A stretch of 64,000 nucleotides of DNA from Caprimulgus europaeus (lineage: Eukaryota > Chordata > Aves > Caprimulgiformes > Caprimulgidae), in assembly GCA_907165065.1 (NCBI GenBank), contig OU015534.1, positions 12,407,686 through 12,471,685 of the forward strand, written 5' to 3'. Below, one piece after another: positions 23,435-34,479 of the stretch. Made by a program: the position numbers and the translations under genes. Numbering within the stretch: position 1 is the first letter of the stretch; each line of letters starts with the position of its first letter. A model generated the notes under the pieces. That model was not told the DNA's origin and ran no database searches. It worked only from the letters and a program-made list of their open reading frames with translations.

Positions 23435-25571
23435 CTGAACAAAAAAAGAAAAAAATAAGAGTAATTTAATATTTGTATTGTGTTTGCACAAAGCACTGCT
23501 GAGCAGAGAGAATACTGAGTGCATGGGGCAGCCATGGGGTAGCACGTCCCACCCTGTGCCCGTACGAGGCACACTCCCACATCCCTAACGCAATGGGGGA
23601 CGGACGCGCTCCAGGACAGACTGACGCTCCAGCTGTATAGTTCCTCTTTAATCAATCAAAAGCATCTTTCTCCATGGAAGATGGATGTTGACACGATTTG
23701 GCAAAAGACCTGTCCCCCACCAAAACCCAAGCAAGACTACACACCAGGTAGCCTCATCCACACGCCGGCCAGTCCTCGCTCCATCGGTGGCCAAAGCTTC
23801 GCTTCTCTCTTCAGCAGCTCCTGCCGATGTGCCCCGGGTGTGAGTCCTAATTCCACACCACATTCACCAGCTTCCTGGGTTTTTACTCTTTGTAAAAGTA
23901 CCTTCAAATCTGTGCTCACATCAACCCATTCACGTGGAGGCCAGTTTCTGTGTTCACCTGAAAGCGGGCAATGCCAGGCTCTGCCGTCCCCTTCACCCAC
24001 TGCCATTTACTCCCACAAGCACAACAGTGCAGTTAAAAACACAGACAGTAAATAGAAAGGCTTAAAAGGCTTCCTCCCAGTATCTACCCACAAAAATATC
24101 TTCTCAATATTTATGCCTTTTCACTGCAACCAATTTCTTCTGTAACAAAAGGCTGCTTTTGAGGGAAACTCCTTACACTGCATTAGGGCAGACTCCAGCA
24201 GCACTTTAGATACTGTTAGAAGAGGTTTTTCTACAATCCTGCATAAACACACAGGAACTGCACATGCGAGGAAGAAAACAGGATCTCTGTGGTCGTTCAG
24301 CCCACCACTCTAATGGCATACAAATTCAACGTAGACAAAGGCAGACAACACTCAGAAGGTGCTACTGCTTCAGAGTGTTATTTCATAATATTAATAATTA
24401 CCAAAAAGGCACAGTGGTATTTGACAAAGATTTTTTTTTTTTTTAAATAAGCTTACACTGGTAAGTTTTTCACCAAACATGATATTTTACCTAAAAGGTA
24501 AATGCAAGTTCAAAATAAATTGCAAGGCAGTATTTTAGGGAGGCTATTTTTCTTCATGTATATGGACCTAGTTATTGAATATAAGCAAAGTTTAACAACA
24601 AGAGTAGCAAATAAACAATTTCACATCATACCAACTGCCCTCTACTTTTAGGAGATAACCTGGAAGTAGTCTACTTCAGCAGAGATTACAAAGAAATTCC
24701 TTGTTTTCCAAGTCTGAAGATGACTGAGGGACAATCAGTATCCTTCTCAAACACAACCTATCCAAGTGGTGCTGCTGAAACTCATGTAATTTTTTTCTCC
24801 CCTTTAGACAACTTTAATGTCATGTTTGCTTTAACTCTATTTCTTCTGTGCTAACAGAGAGCCTTTCCGGATACGAGGTTTCAGCACCAATTTCACATCT
24901 TTATATTAGTTTCACCTCATTTTCAGACTTCTGCTCACCAACTGCAGAAATCTGGAGAAATAATTTCCCAGAGTGATTTACTTATTAAAAAGCAAACATA
25001 TCAATGAAAGAGCCCAAAGCCAGTCACCGTGCGAGGCCGAAGTAATACTCCCAGCCCCATGATTTCTCCCAGGAGATTTTGTCAGATCACTTTGAACTAC
25101 CCCTGAACGCTGCCGGGAACTTTGTTTGATAGCCAACAAAGGGGCAATTACAGAGTAGCACCAAGACACAGCTCACAGTTTGGGAGGATTTCACCCAGAA
25201 ACCTGCCACTGATATTCACATTTAAGATCTCTCAGGGCCCTATTACTTTTTTCTTTTCCAATAATATCCAGGATTACTCTGGCACTTGGAAAGAAATCAA
25301 GCCTTAACGAGCCACAGTGTTGCAAAATGTGCTTCCTTTTAATTGTGACAATGCAGAAATTCATGCTGAACTCTCCACTTATCTACTTGGTTAATTTTAC
25401 AGATATATTCATACTCTGGGTGAATCACATTTAGAAAATTATATCCTCCCCCACACTTCACTTTGGGGCAATCTATCCTAATGTATGAGCCCCAATCAGA
25501 CATTACACCTTTATTCCTTTGCTTGCTTTCATCCATTCTAGACCTTCAGGAGAAGGAAGAGGTATTTTACT
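23435..25571. other. Unique non-coding sequence
   Basis: No recognisable gene or repeat. The 124-codon plus-strand frame at 23681-24055 has no domain that I recognise. A T14 run lies at 24431-24444. Confidence 0.5.
24431..24444. repeat. T14 homopolymer
   Basis: Fourteen uninterrupted Ts followed by aaataagc. No element body was identified. Confidence 0.9.
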
Positions 25572-25590
25572 GGGGGGGGGGGGGGGGGGG
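25572..25590 (+). repeat. G19 homopolymer
   Basis: Nineteen uninterrupted Gs, an unusually long G run for a vertebrate genome. It can fold alone into a G-quadruplex and is prone to replication slippage and sequencing error, so its true length is uncertain. Several hundred bases downstream are strongly C/A-rich on the plus strand. Confidence 0.9.
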
Positions 25591-26546
25591 AGCCAAACAG
25601 GACCACCAGCCCACTAGCTCCCCAAATTACCCCTAGGTAGAAAGCTGATCTTCAAAACAATTAACCCCCAACGCCAAAAACCTCTCAGTTCTCAAAGTTT
25701 CCAATCATACTAGAAAACAAAAAATAAAGAACCACCAAAAAACCCCACACCTCAATTTTATCCCCTGATAATGGCCAGCAGGCAAAGGAGACTTCTGTGG
25801 CAAACCCTCACCCCAAAACACCCCATCCCTGCCACTGGGTATGAATGAGGCTCCCCCACCGCCAGGAACCACTGTCAGGACTCACTGCCTCTCCATCAGT
25901 TTACTTGATAACAACCCTACCTTCTCCCCTAGTATTAAAATGCAGCAACTTATCTCCAAACCAATTAGGCTCACCATAAAGAGACACTTAGTGTTGCAAG
26001 AACAAATTGCGGTTTAGTAGCATTGTCCATTTTACAGAACTTTAAATTAAATTTCACATAAAACCTCAGCTTCTGATGTCCCTTAATCGGTCTCCTGTTT
26101 ATAACTTCACAGAACCCTAACCAACATAAACATTTGTCAAACAGTAATTTCTTCAGTAACATTCAGTGCACCAAACGTTTCCCGTGCAAATCAAGTGATG
26201 ACCCACCTCCTCCCATAGGAAAGCCAACAGAATGCTTTTATGCTTCCTCCCCAAAATGTTCAGTTAACCCTAACCCCTTATTTCTCTTCCATTTCCAGTC
26301 AGATGGCTTCCTCAGCTGAAAAATTTAATTCCTGATAAGACAACCTTTCAACCAACAGAAAATGGACTTTTGACTAAGGGCAACCAGCTGCACCAGCAGA
26401 GGTTGTTCAATTCTGTTTAGATTTTTTTTTTTTCATTGTACTCACAATCACTGCAACATCAGTGGACACAGAAATGAATTAAAGTGCAAGAACCCCTGAT
26501 GTGTCTGGATTCCACAGTTGCTGGCCAGCAGGCTCAGCCTGGCTCT

Positions 26547-26595
26547 CAGCGCGGAGGCACGGGCGGCTGCAGCTGCACACAGACGCTCCCACGTA
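26547..26595. other. CpG-dense patch
   Basis: About six CpGs lie in 50 bases (cagcgcggaggcacgggcgg, agacgctcccacgt) within AT-rich sequence. It includes a cagctg E-box-like core (gctgcagctgc). No gene start is seen. Confidence 0.4.
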
Positions 26596-26923
26596 AAGCA
26601 TCTTCACTGCAAAGGTACCTCGCCATCCTATTAACGGGGCTCAGACAGCTGTAAATTTTCAGCATTACAACACTTTATGATGTTAAATAATGCATCATAT
26701 GTTGCACAGACAGTTTATTGTACATTTTTCCACTTTGAAGACTTTCATGGATCCTATATAAATTGCACACAGGTGCATATTACTGGTAGTTGACAAGTTA
26801 TTAAAAATTACATTATCTGATCATCTGAGAACAGAATGCAATAGTGTTGCTGAATACTACGCTTTAACGTGCATAAAAAGGAATGTTGTGGTCCAATTTT
26901 TAAGTGCTTATCCTTATGAAGAA

Positions 26924-26938
26924 TTTTTTTTTTTTTTT
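26924..26938. repeat. T15 homopolymer
   Basis: Fifteen uninterrupted Ts followed by aaataaag; on the minus strand this is an A15 run. No retroposon body is visible. Confidence 0.9.
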
Positions 26939-27027
26939 AAATAAAGATACACTGCTTTTACAGCACCTGAATGTGCACTACTGCGTATTCTGCATATAAA
27001 AATCACACTGTGAAGAGCTGTACTTAC

Positions 27028-27071
27028 AGTGCAAAAACTGCCACTGGAAATATTGGAATTATCTGGCTTTC
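27028..27071 (-). other. Candidate 44-nt exon (splice-site evidence only)
   Basis: On the minus strand a T-rich acceptor ending gttgcag precedes 27071, and a consensus donor gtaagtac follows 27028. The 44-nt segment has one frame reading KPDNSNISSGSFCT without a stop. A second donor-like site (caaacag/gtatgc) lies only about 40 bases upstream, so both cannot be real. I know no matching protein. Confidence 0.12.
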
Positions 27072-27839
27072 CTGCAACTAAAATTCCCAAATAAATGTTG
27101 TATTAGCATACCTGTTTGTGCTTCATTTTCTGGTAACAGAGCCTGGTTCAGACTTGAGAAGCAGATAAATCACAGAGCAAGCACTATAACTCAGGACAGT
27201 CAGCTTCCAACCTGTCTGAACTTGACTGTATATTGCTAAGCTCAAACAGAACAAACTGTTGCCCTGTAACAGTTTAGATCATATGTTAGAAATCTTTCAA
27301 GCATAGTTATTTGTATTTTAATATTGCCTGAAGGTCCTAAACCAAGATCATACCCCATGATCCTGGATTCGCCACCATACAGTTCCCATCTTGAAGTTAT
27401 GATCTAATATAGACAAGATGCAACAAAGAAATTCAACGAACAATCAAGAGAAGAGAAGAGTGGGAAGTCATCAACTTAAAGGTACAGTTAGTTAGTTCTC
27501 TAACTACTGAAAAATCCTTCTAGGCAGGGAGCAAATAAAGATAAATAGTAGCAGTTACCATGGGAGCCTTTTTAAGGAGTAAATACTTAAGTAGTTCTGA
27601 GAAGTAACTACAGTGCTTTCAAACCTGAACCCTAACTAGTACTATGTAATATAATTTATAATCTTAATCATTATCAATTTGTGGCAGAGGAATATTAAGC
27701 CACCTACATTCTTGCCATTTTCTAGAACAACTGAAAAGGAATTGCTGCCAGTGCTCAAGCTGCAAGAACTCCTGTAACTCCTTTGAAGTCCTCTTCGTTT
27801 GTTCAGCTATTACCACATTGCCAAAACACAAAGGTCCTT

Positions 27840-27885
27840 ACTTAAAGGCAGATAAGGTCCATCTAGCCCAGGAAGGGAAAATTTT
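27840..27885. repeat. Short LINE 3'-end-like fragment
   Basis: ataaggtccatctagcccag is nearly identical to a phrase in the 3' region of old sauropsid CR1/L2-type repeats ('aaaggtccatctagcccagtatcctg'). The similarity does not extend clearly on either side. It is a short fragment or a coincidence. Confidence 0.3.
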
Positions 27886-28036
27886 AACCACTCGTTTTCA
27901 CTGCATTTTCAACAAGAATTACACTCACCAAGGTTTCCAGTTGCCTTAACTAGAGGCGATTTGCCTCTTTAGCAAAGTAATCCAAGGAAGAATCACCGGT
28001 TTCTGTGAACACCTTTGCCCACTGATCTTATTCCGC

Positions 28037-28085
28037 CTTTGCAGATTGTAATCTGCAAATTTAATTTGCAGATTTAATTTGTAAT
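28037..28085. repeat. Nested inverted repeats (three alternating arms)
   Basis: tttgcagatt, gt, aatctgcaaa forms a perfect 10-bp inverted repeat (28038-28059). The right arm also pairs perfectly with the next arm: atctgcaaat, tta, atttgcagat (28051-28073). A direct repeat of tttaatttg follows. One arm can therefore form either of two hairpins. Confidence 0.85.
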
Positions 28086-28290
28086 ACTCATTTGTTTCTT
28101 ATCACCACCAACGATTTTGTAAGACAAGTTAGAGATTCTTCTGCATTAGGAGAACAATGGGACAAGAGGTCTTCCAGTTTGGATACCACCTCAATACAAC
28201 TCAAGTAATAAATACTGAATTTCATATATCCGGTACCATAAGACATTCGGGAATATAACTTATAATGCACAGAGCATGTAACTGGATCCC

Positions 28291-28319
28291 AATAAATAAA
28301 TAAACAAACAAAACAAACC
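28291..28319. repeat. (AAAT)n/(AAAC)n simple tract
   Basis: aataaataaataaacaaaca followed by aaacaaacc: a short imperfect tetranucleotide repeat. Confidence 0.85.
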
Positions 28320-29002
28320 ACGAGTTCAAGTCGTTTCCATGACCACATTCATCTTCCTGAAAGCCACGCTTCACTGTGACTGATTTTCCTTCCCGTGTAA
28401 AACAGATTCTGTTTAAGGGCTAGTAATGGCATTTGCCACATGTCACAACAGGGATGGAGGGAACTAAAACCCATAAATCCAAGCTGAAAGCTTTTCCAAG
28501 GCTGACACTGCAGCATAGAACCTCTGTCTCCAGGATATGTAAGGCCACCACCAAATGAAAACCACCAGCAGTGACAACAGACCTTGAGACTGCAACATCA
28601 CAGGTGGAGAGAAAAAACCTCCACAATTTACTAAATAACCATCAAGACCTGCGGCTGTAAAGACCGTGCACTGATTACAATCTCTGTTCTGGGTTTTTTT
28701 TTTTAATTACTGAATGCTCATCCTCCAAAAAACATAATTTGTAATACACTGAACCCAAGTTTCTGAGCAAAATATATGTACTATGGAACCCAGCCAAACA
28801 GTACCGATTACACCACTGTGTCAAAAGCCTGCTGGGAAGGTATGCATTCCTTCAAAATAATCCCAAATGATAGAGTCTTCATTCTTTATGAAAATAAAAT
28901 AACCTGTTATCTCTCACCCATCTGAGTTTAAAAGATATTACTAACAACTTCCCCGGCCAAGGAAAAAGCAGACCGTCTGGAGGTTCTTCCTGCTGAGTGG
29001 CC

Positions 29003-29004
29003 GA

Positions 29005-29052
<48 letters not shown>

Positions 29053-29053
29053 A
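29003..29053 (+). repeat. (GAAA)n microsatellite
   Basis: Fifty-one bases, about 12.75 uninterrupted GAAA units. The polypurine strand is the plus strand. It is long and pure enough to be polymorphic, and it can form triplex (H-DNA) structures. Confidence 0.97.
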
Positions 29054-29849
29054 CACAAAACCCCACTACTATCAATATTTGAAAAACAAAGCAGCTTTAT
29101 CTTTATCAGTGTATCAAGTTATTCACATGGGGTGACAAGAATATATTAAAGCTATTCTGAAGTTGGGCCATTAAATTGCTTAGACAACCTGTTAACCAGT
29201 GCTGTTGGCAATTAGAAACGCATTTTCACTGGAGACTTTCTGTAGAGCCATGCTTCAAAGGTTCAATCTGCAGTATATTAACTTACCAAGAAACATCCTG
29301 AGAACTGCTCCTGTCATTTAAGCTCATTGCTTCTAACTAATTAAACGTACAGTTCATATGCTTAAGAAGTCTATGTCCTTCTGGCAGTTTAGCATTTGCA
29401 CAACCATGAGAAAGGTAACTTGAAGCATCCAAGCTGCACTAAGCAACACTAGGTTGGCTATACATGTCCTCTGTCTCAAAGTAATTTTTATTTACTTGTA
29501 GCACATTTAGACTGAAGTGTTTTTATTTTAGTCTTCTGCAGCACTCATGATTTTGTACACGTACTCATGCATGCACATGCATGAAAGGCAAATTTACGCA
29601 GATTTTCTGTTAAGGGAAAACTTGGCATTTTTCTAGCACAAAGCTGTAAAAGCTATCTGGAATGCAGATCCTAATCACCAGAGAAAAACTTGTTGAAAGA
29701 AGGGATCCACACCTTGCTGCAAATAGAGCTGTTCCACAAAGACTGGGAGAAAAAAGCAACAAGCTCAAAAGAAATAGAAAAAAAGAACTGATAGGTAAAG
29801 AATACACAGCCTAAGAATAAAATGGCAATTGTCAAAGTTTCAACTTTTT
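29054..29849. other. Unique non-coding sequence
   Basis: No gene was recognised. It includes the alternating palindrome at 29565-29584. A minus-strand acceptor-like tract around 29735-29765 precedes an open frame, but no family match or convincing donor follows. Confidence 0.5.
29565..29584. repeat. Alternating purine-pyrimidine inverted repeat
   Basis: tcatgcatg, ca, catgcatga: 9-bp perfect arms with a 2-nt centre. Purines and pyrimidines alternate from 29566 to 29583, and a second alternating stretch (tgtacacgtac) lies just upstream at 29554-29564. Together they are a Z-DNA/cruciform candidate. Confidence 0.75.
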
Positions 29850-30270
29850 TGTATTAAGGGAATTGAGTATAAAAGATTCTCAAGCCCTATGACGAAAATG
29901 GGGTTATTGAATGTATGGATAAATCATCCAAAACTACCCGGATAGTTTGCCTCAGTCTTCAGCGCGGGCAATCACAGCGAGAAAGGTGGGATGAAGGCAG
30001 GATGCTGAAGGCAGTCGGGATGGACACGGGACCCACTGCAACCAAGGAGGAAGCACAGCTCTACCATACCCAACACGCTGCAGCTCAGGGACCCAGAAAA
30101 GGCCTTCCAAAGCATTCATATGGGGTGTGATTCCTGCGTGTCTGATAGCAGATATATCAAGCTAGACTCGTACCAGAGAATTACAGAATAGCAAATGCAA
30201 ATGTCTGCTTAAAAAAAGGGAAAAACTAATTTTGTTATCTAAATGTTGGCTGGTTTGATCTCAGGAGTAA

Positions 30271-30292
30271 TGAAATGTTTTAAAACATTTCA
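30271..30292. repeat. 22-bp perfect palindrome
   Basis: tgaaatgtttt followed directly by its reverse complement, with no spacer. It lies within decayed CR1 sequence, so it is probably a by-product of drift or a small inverted duplication. Confidence 0.9.
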
Positions 30293-30640
30293 AGAGACAG
30301 ATAATTAGAGACCTGAAGGAAAAGAGAAGAAAAACAGAGTAAGATACAACTTGGGTTAACCAGTAATAATTCATGCCACATTCTCCCAGTATGTTTTGCA
30401 AATAAAACACAAGATTTTTCTAAACATAATGTGGTAGGTCTCATTTATCCAGCTATCAGAAAACAACACTGTGGTGTTATGTAGGAAATAATCCATTTAG
30501 TAGGAGAAAATAAAAAACAATATAAGAATCCTAAGATAAATAAGGAAAGGGGCTAAAGTCAGAAGGTCAAACACGAACAAGAAAAATGAGGCTGTAGTGG
30601 TTACTAATAGATTTATTTTCCCAAGGGTTTATCCTGAGAC

Positions 30641-30689
30641 ATATATATTCTAATTATATATATGGGTATATGTGTGTATATATAAATAA
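30641..30689. repeat. AT/TG dinucleotide-rich microsatellite
   Basis: atatatattctaattatata followed by tgggtatatgtgtgtatata: interrupted (AT)n and (TG)n units inside the CR1 fossil. Confidence 0.8.
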
Positions 30690-31146
30690 AAGTGACTTGA
30701 AGACAAAAGGAGAACACTAATCAAGTTTACTGCATGTCAGTGTAGCGGCTGACATCTGTCATACACTAAGAACAGGATAATTTTAAGGACAGGTAAAAAA
30801 TATAGACCCAAACACTTAGTACCACATGCAAAATTATGCACTCAAGGAGAAAACAACAATTATTTGTAATACAATCAGGCAGAAAATGATTAAGAAAAAA
30901 ATTGATGTATCAGAATGGAGGACAGGTAAATGACATAGCTCTGAGAAGAGTCTCAGAGAAGCATTTTTGCTGCTCGCACTATGCGAGGCTCAGTACAGCC
31001 TCGCGGGCAGCCTTGGTCACTCATACTCACAAAAAATCCTTCAAAACAAGACCCTGCAGACAAATGATCCCTAAACAAATTTAGGGTGGAAACTGGAATT
31101 TTTTAAAATACGAATGCTTCGTCCATTCAGCAAGCAACAGTCACCA

Positions 31147-31176
31147 GGAAAAAAAAAAAGAAAGAAAAAAGAAAAA
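31147..31176. repeat. Polypurine A-rich tract
   Basis: ggaaaaaaaaaaagaaagaa followed by aaaagaaaaa. It lies within the 3' part of the CR1 fossil. Confidence 0.85.
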
Positions 31177-32007
31177 CAAGTGGTACTTGATCAGATTACA
31201 TCGAGAACTCTGATGCAATTGCCTGTGACAGCAGTGGACTAGATGTGACGTGTATTCATACCAGCAGAAAAACAAAGGAAAACACTTGAAGTGGCATTGG
31301 CATTGCTTTTCTCTTTAAAAGCAAATTCTTCAGCACATACCCAAGTGAAAGAAAAATGATACTGGAAAACCAGGAAGGACAACTAGTGAAGGAATCAGAG
31401 AGCAGGCTAGTGAGTACACGGTTCTCTGTATTCTCTTCACAAAATATCACTGACGCCACTGTTCAGACACAAGTTCAGTTTCAAAAGAAAGTTCATAAAC
31501 AGAAGAAACAGCACCCTGGACCTTTGGTGTCACCCAGTGCCTTCTGAAAATCTGAAAGGTTAGAAGTATTTCATAATTCACTAATAAACTCTCTCTGAAA
31601 ATGTTTTTCCAAGTTAAAATCTAGGTCCTGAAATAGATCTCACCAAGGTTTTTCAATCTGAGCTTCACTACAGGCACTTCAATAACATGAAGATGAGGCC
31701 ACAAGGATGACGCATTTTACTTGATGGCTTAATTATTTTGCTTTTAATTTAGAAACAGATTTTAAGTCCAATGGAGAGAGAGACTTCTCTTAGATCAACC
31801 TAAGGCCAGAGGCAAGTGTTCCAAGAGATAACTGATTTGAGAACTAACCATCACAGTCCCACTGCCTTACTGGGACTGCTTTAACGACTCCCAGATAATG
31901 CACCCAAATACCTCCCTTGCACAGGAAATCTCATCCGCCAACAGCTGGGAATCGCCAGGGCAGCCTGGATGGCAGATTTAGCACATGTGGATTCCTGACA
32001 ACTCATT

Positions 32008-32052
32008 GCTTTTGGTTTTTTGTTTTTGTTTTTTTTTCTTCTTCTTCCTTCT
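32008..32052. repeat. T-rich pyrimidine tract
   Basis: ttttggttttttgtttttgt followed by tttttttcttcttcttcctt, a long pyrimidine-rich stretch. It could serve as a splice-acceptor tract, but no AG exon was found behind it. Confidence 0.7.
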
Positions 32053-33992
32053 GGTAACAAGATAATAAACCTAACAGCATCACTCTAATAAAACACGAGT
32101 TATTTAGCCCCTGCAAGCCTCTGCAACTCCTGAGAGGAATTAAAATGGATTTAAAATATCTATAAAGGACTAAAATCTAGTTTGCACAGTTGCACTTAAG
32201 TGGAGAAGATGGCCTCCTGCATGTGTACAAACCCTGCTGCAGTGGCCAAAGCCACACCTGGCAAGCCACTAGCATGCCCCACACTTAAAATCGAGGAAAA
32301 GGCAGAAGTGTGAGCAGCAAAATATTAGACTTAGACATAGTAGGACAAACAGGCTCCTAAACCCTCAAACAAGCAATCCTATATGCTAAAGAAATGAGAG
32401 CCAGTTAAAATTATCCTGTGCTGCATATCTGCAGTAATCTGATATAATTACTGTTGGTAATCATATCATTATATTTTTATTGGGTTGGAGTTTTTTGAGG
32501 CAGGAAAAAAATTGAATCTTCCGTGCAGTAAATTCCAGAAATGAAGTGATTACTGTGTAAACATCAGTTTATTAATTCTAAAGAATGTTCAGCAGACACA
32601 CACACACTAAACATAGATATGATATATATATAAAAATTATTTCCACTTTTCTCTTCCTAATTGTAAGTAGTGCAAGTTCTCCATTTCAGAAATAACTCTA
32701 CTTGAAGTTCCACTGATGAAAAGGAAAAGCAAGCCCTTTAAATTGAGCTATTAAGTCTTTTGTATCTCAATATGAGATGAGCAAAAGATGCCTATAATTA
32801 CCCTGTGTCCAAAAATGATGCATTTCCAGTACAATGTTAGTAAAATATTTGCAAATGAACAAAAAAGTGAATAACTACATTAATTGCTATTTATTGAACA
32901 ACATATTCCCCCAAACATTTTTTCAATCCAGCAGCCATCCCAGGCTGAGCCAGCCCTATAAAGAGCAGGAGAGGTGGAGTCAGAAGGCAAAAAATGGAGG
33001 AAACTACCCCCACAACCTGGGTTGAGACAGACCACTCAAGGTAAAGTTGCTTTGTACAGACTTGAATGCATTCAGTCCCCGACACCTTCGATGAAACACT
33101 TTTCATTTTGTAAACATATTACTGCTTTCCTGGAGTTTTTCTCATAACAAAAGCAAATATATGCTGCCAGAAATACTAAAGAATGGTCCTGCAGGAGCTG
33201 ACAAATTCCATCACAAATCTCAACTAAAAGTGCTGCTGAATGGTAATAAACACTCCAGCATTTTTAGTCCCTCTTCCACACGCCAGCATAGGAGCAACAA
33301 TATGCAGAACATCCCTGCCATGCAACACAAACAGCACACGCATCCAAAGGAGCTGCCAGGTGGCCAATACAGTGATTATCAAAAGCAAAGTTTCAGCCAT
33401 AATGGGAAGCAAGGGAGAGAAGTCAGGACATCGGATGTCTAAAACACAGCATTAAACAGACAGCTACTGCCAGAACAACAGTGCAGGCTTTGGACAAGCG
33501 GCTCAAACCCATTTTCCCTTCCTCACGTCAAGAAAATAGGTAACCCTGGGAATGTGGATTCTTGATCTCGAGCATAATATCTTTGTTTCCTGTCCTCTCT
33601 GCAGCTCTGAACATTTTTAGATTCAACATGATGAAGGTGGCAGAAACAAAGAATTTGAACAAGCCGAATGTTCATTATCTTGTCATAATGCACAAGACTC
33701 ACATGTTCTGAAAGGCTTCTGTTCTTCCTTTAAGTATTTTTATTCAAATAACCTCAAACACTGTGGAACCTGAAGATAAGACTACAATACCCAGAGGGGA
33801 ACCCATATATTCTCTTTTCCACCCTTAAGAAGAAAATAGTTATTTATATATCTGCATGTCACAGAAGTACAGCCCACCATGCCTTTCTGTAATGCTGAAT
33901 TACTGTCAGTCTAAACCAGCCAAACCTATCTGGTGGCCACACCAGATCCGAAAGCCCAGCTAAGCCCCCTGCCCTGGTAGTGGCCTACAGCA

Positions 33993-34016
33993 AGTAAAAA
34001 CAGTAGTAAAAACAGT
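33993..34016 (+). repeat. 12-bp tandem duplication
   Basis: agtaaaaacagt occurs twice, head to tail and without mismatch, followed by a partial third copy (agcagta). Confidence 0.85.
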
Positions 34017-34479
34017 AGCAGTATAAAAAAAACCCCAAAGAAACCTCTGTAGCAGTTTTTAACAAATGTCAATTAACAATTTTCCAAGTTGCAGGTGATA
34101 TGTAAAACTTGGGATTTAATGGGCACTAACTATCCCCTTTAGTTCACTCTGAAAATCTGACCACTCTGCGATGAGTTTGAAAGTATTCCTGCCAGAAGAT
34201 TCAAACCCCTGTCCGAGAACCCCAGTGGCAGTATAGGAGTCATCACGTTACAAGAAATCATAAATAATGGGGTTTTTTATTTTATTACCCCCTTTTCCAT
34301 ATTCTTCTCAACTGCACAGAGCCTATTGCTCAGCTGTGACCAGTCAAGCAGAAGCTCCACATTAAGAGCTTTCAGTGAGGGACCTTCTTGTAACCTTCCT
34401 GGAAAGCTACACCAGCCAGCTCGCCTACACCCACACACTCACAGGCTCCTTCAAACAACTTCCCTCTCCAAGAGCTAAT

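Larger units (their letters stand above)
25591..27027. other. Unique non-coding sequence
   Basis: I recognised no gene. 25591-25930 is C/A-rich and G-poor on the plus strand. 26640-26900 is AT-rich without simple repeats and looks like possible conserved non-coding sequence, by appearance only. A CpG patch lies at 26547-26595. Confidence 0.45.
27072..29002. other. Unique non-coding sequence
   Basis: I recognised no gene. It contains a short CR1/L2-like phrase (27840-27885), nested inverted repeats (28037-28085) and an AAAY simple tract (28291-28319). Confidence 0.5.
29850..31270 (+). mobile_element. Degraded CR1-type LINE, reverse transcriptase to 3' end
   Basis: Sense-orientation fossil, recognisable by collinear phrases. 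gcctcagtcttcagcg (near 29951) resembles the codons of the 'ASVF' block ahead of the RT. ttacagaatagcaaatgcaa then ttaaaaaaaggg (30180-30222) match the 'WKxANVTPIFKKG' block. ggttactaatagatttattttcccaaggg (30599-30627) matches the 'VTSGVPQGS' block, and 30722-30740 aligns with the FADD catalytic block, which is lost. tgcaaaattatgcactcaag (30827-30846; CKIMH) matches 'KCKVMHLG'. At 31228-31265, acagcagtggactagatgtg matches the 3' UTR phrase before the CR1 terminus. It has many stops and indels. The 5' boundary is the least certain. Confidence 0.7.
31271..34479. other. Unique non-coding sequence
   Basis: I recognised no gene, RNA or element. It contains a T-rich tract (32008-32052) and a 12-bp tandem pair (33993-34016). 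The two open frames near 33161-33455 overlap each other and match nothing known. Confidence 0.5.
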
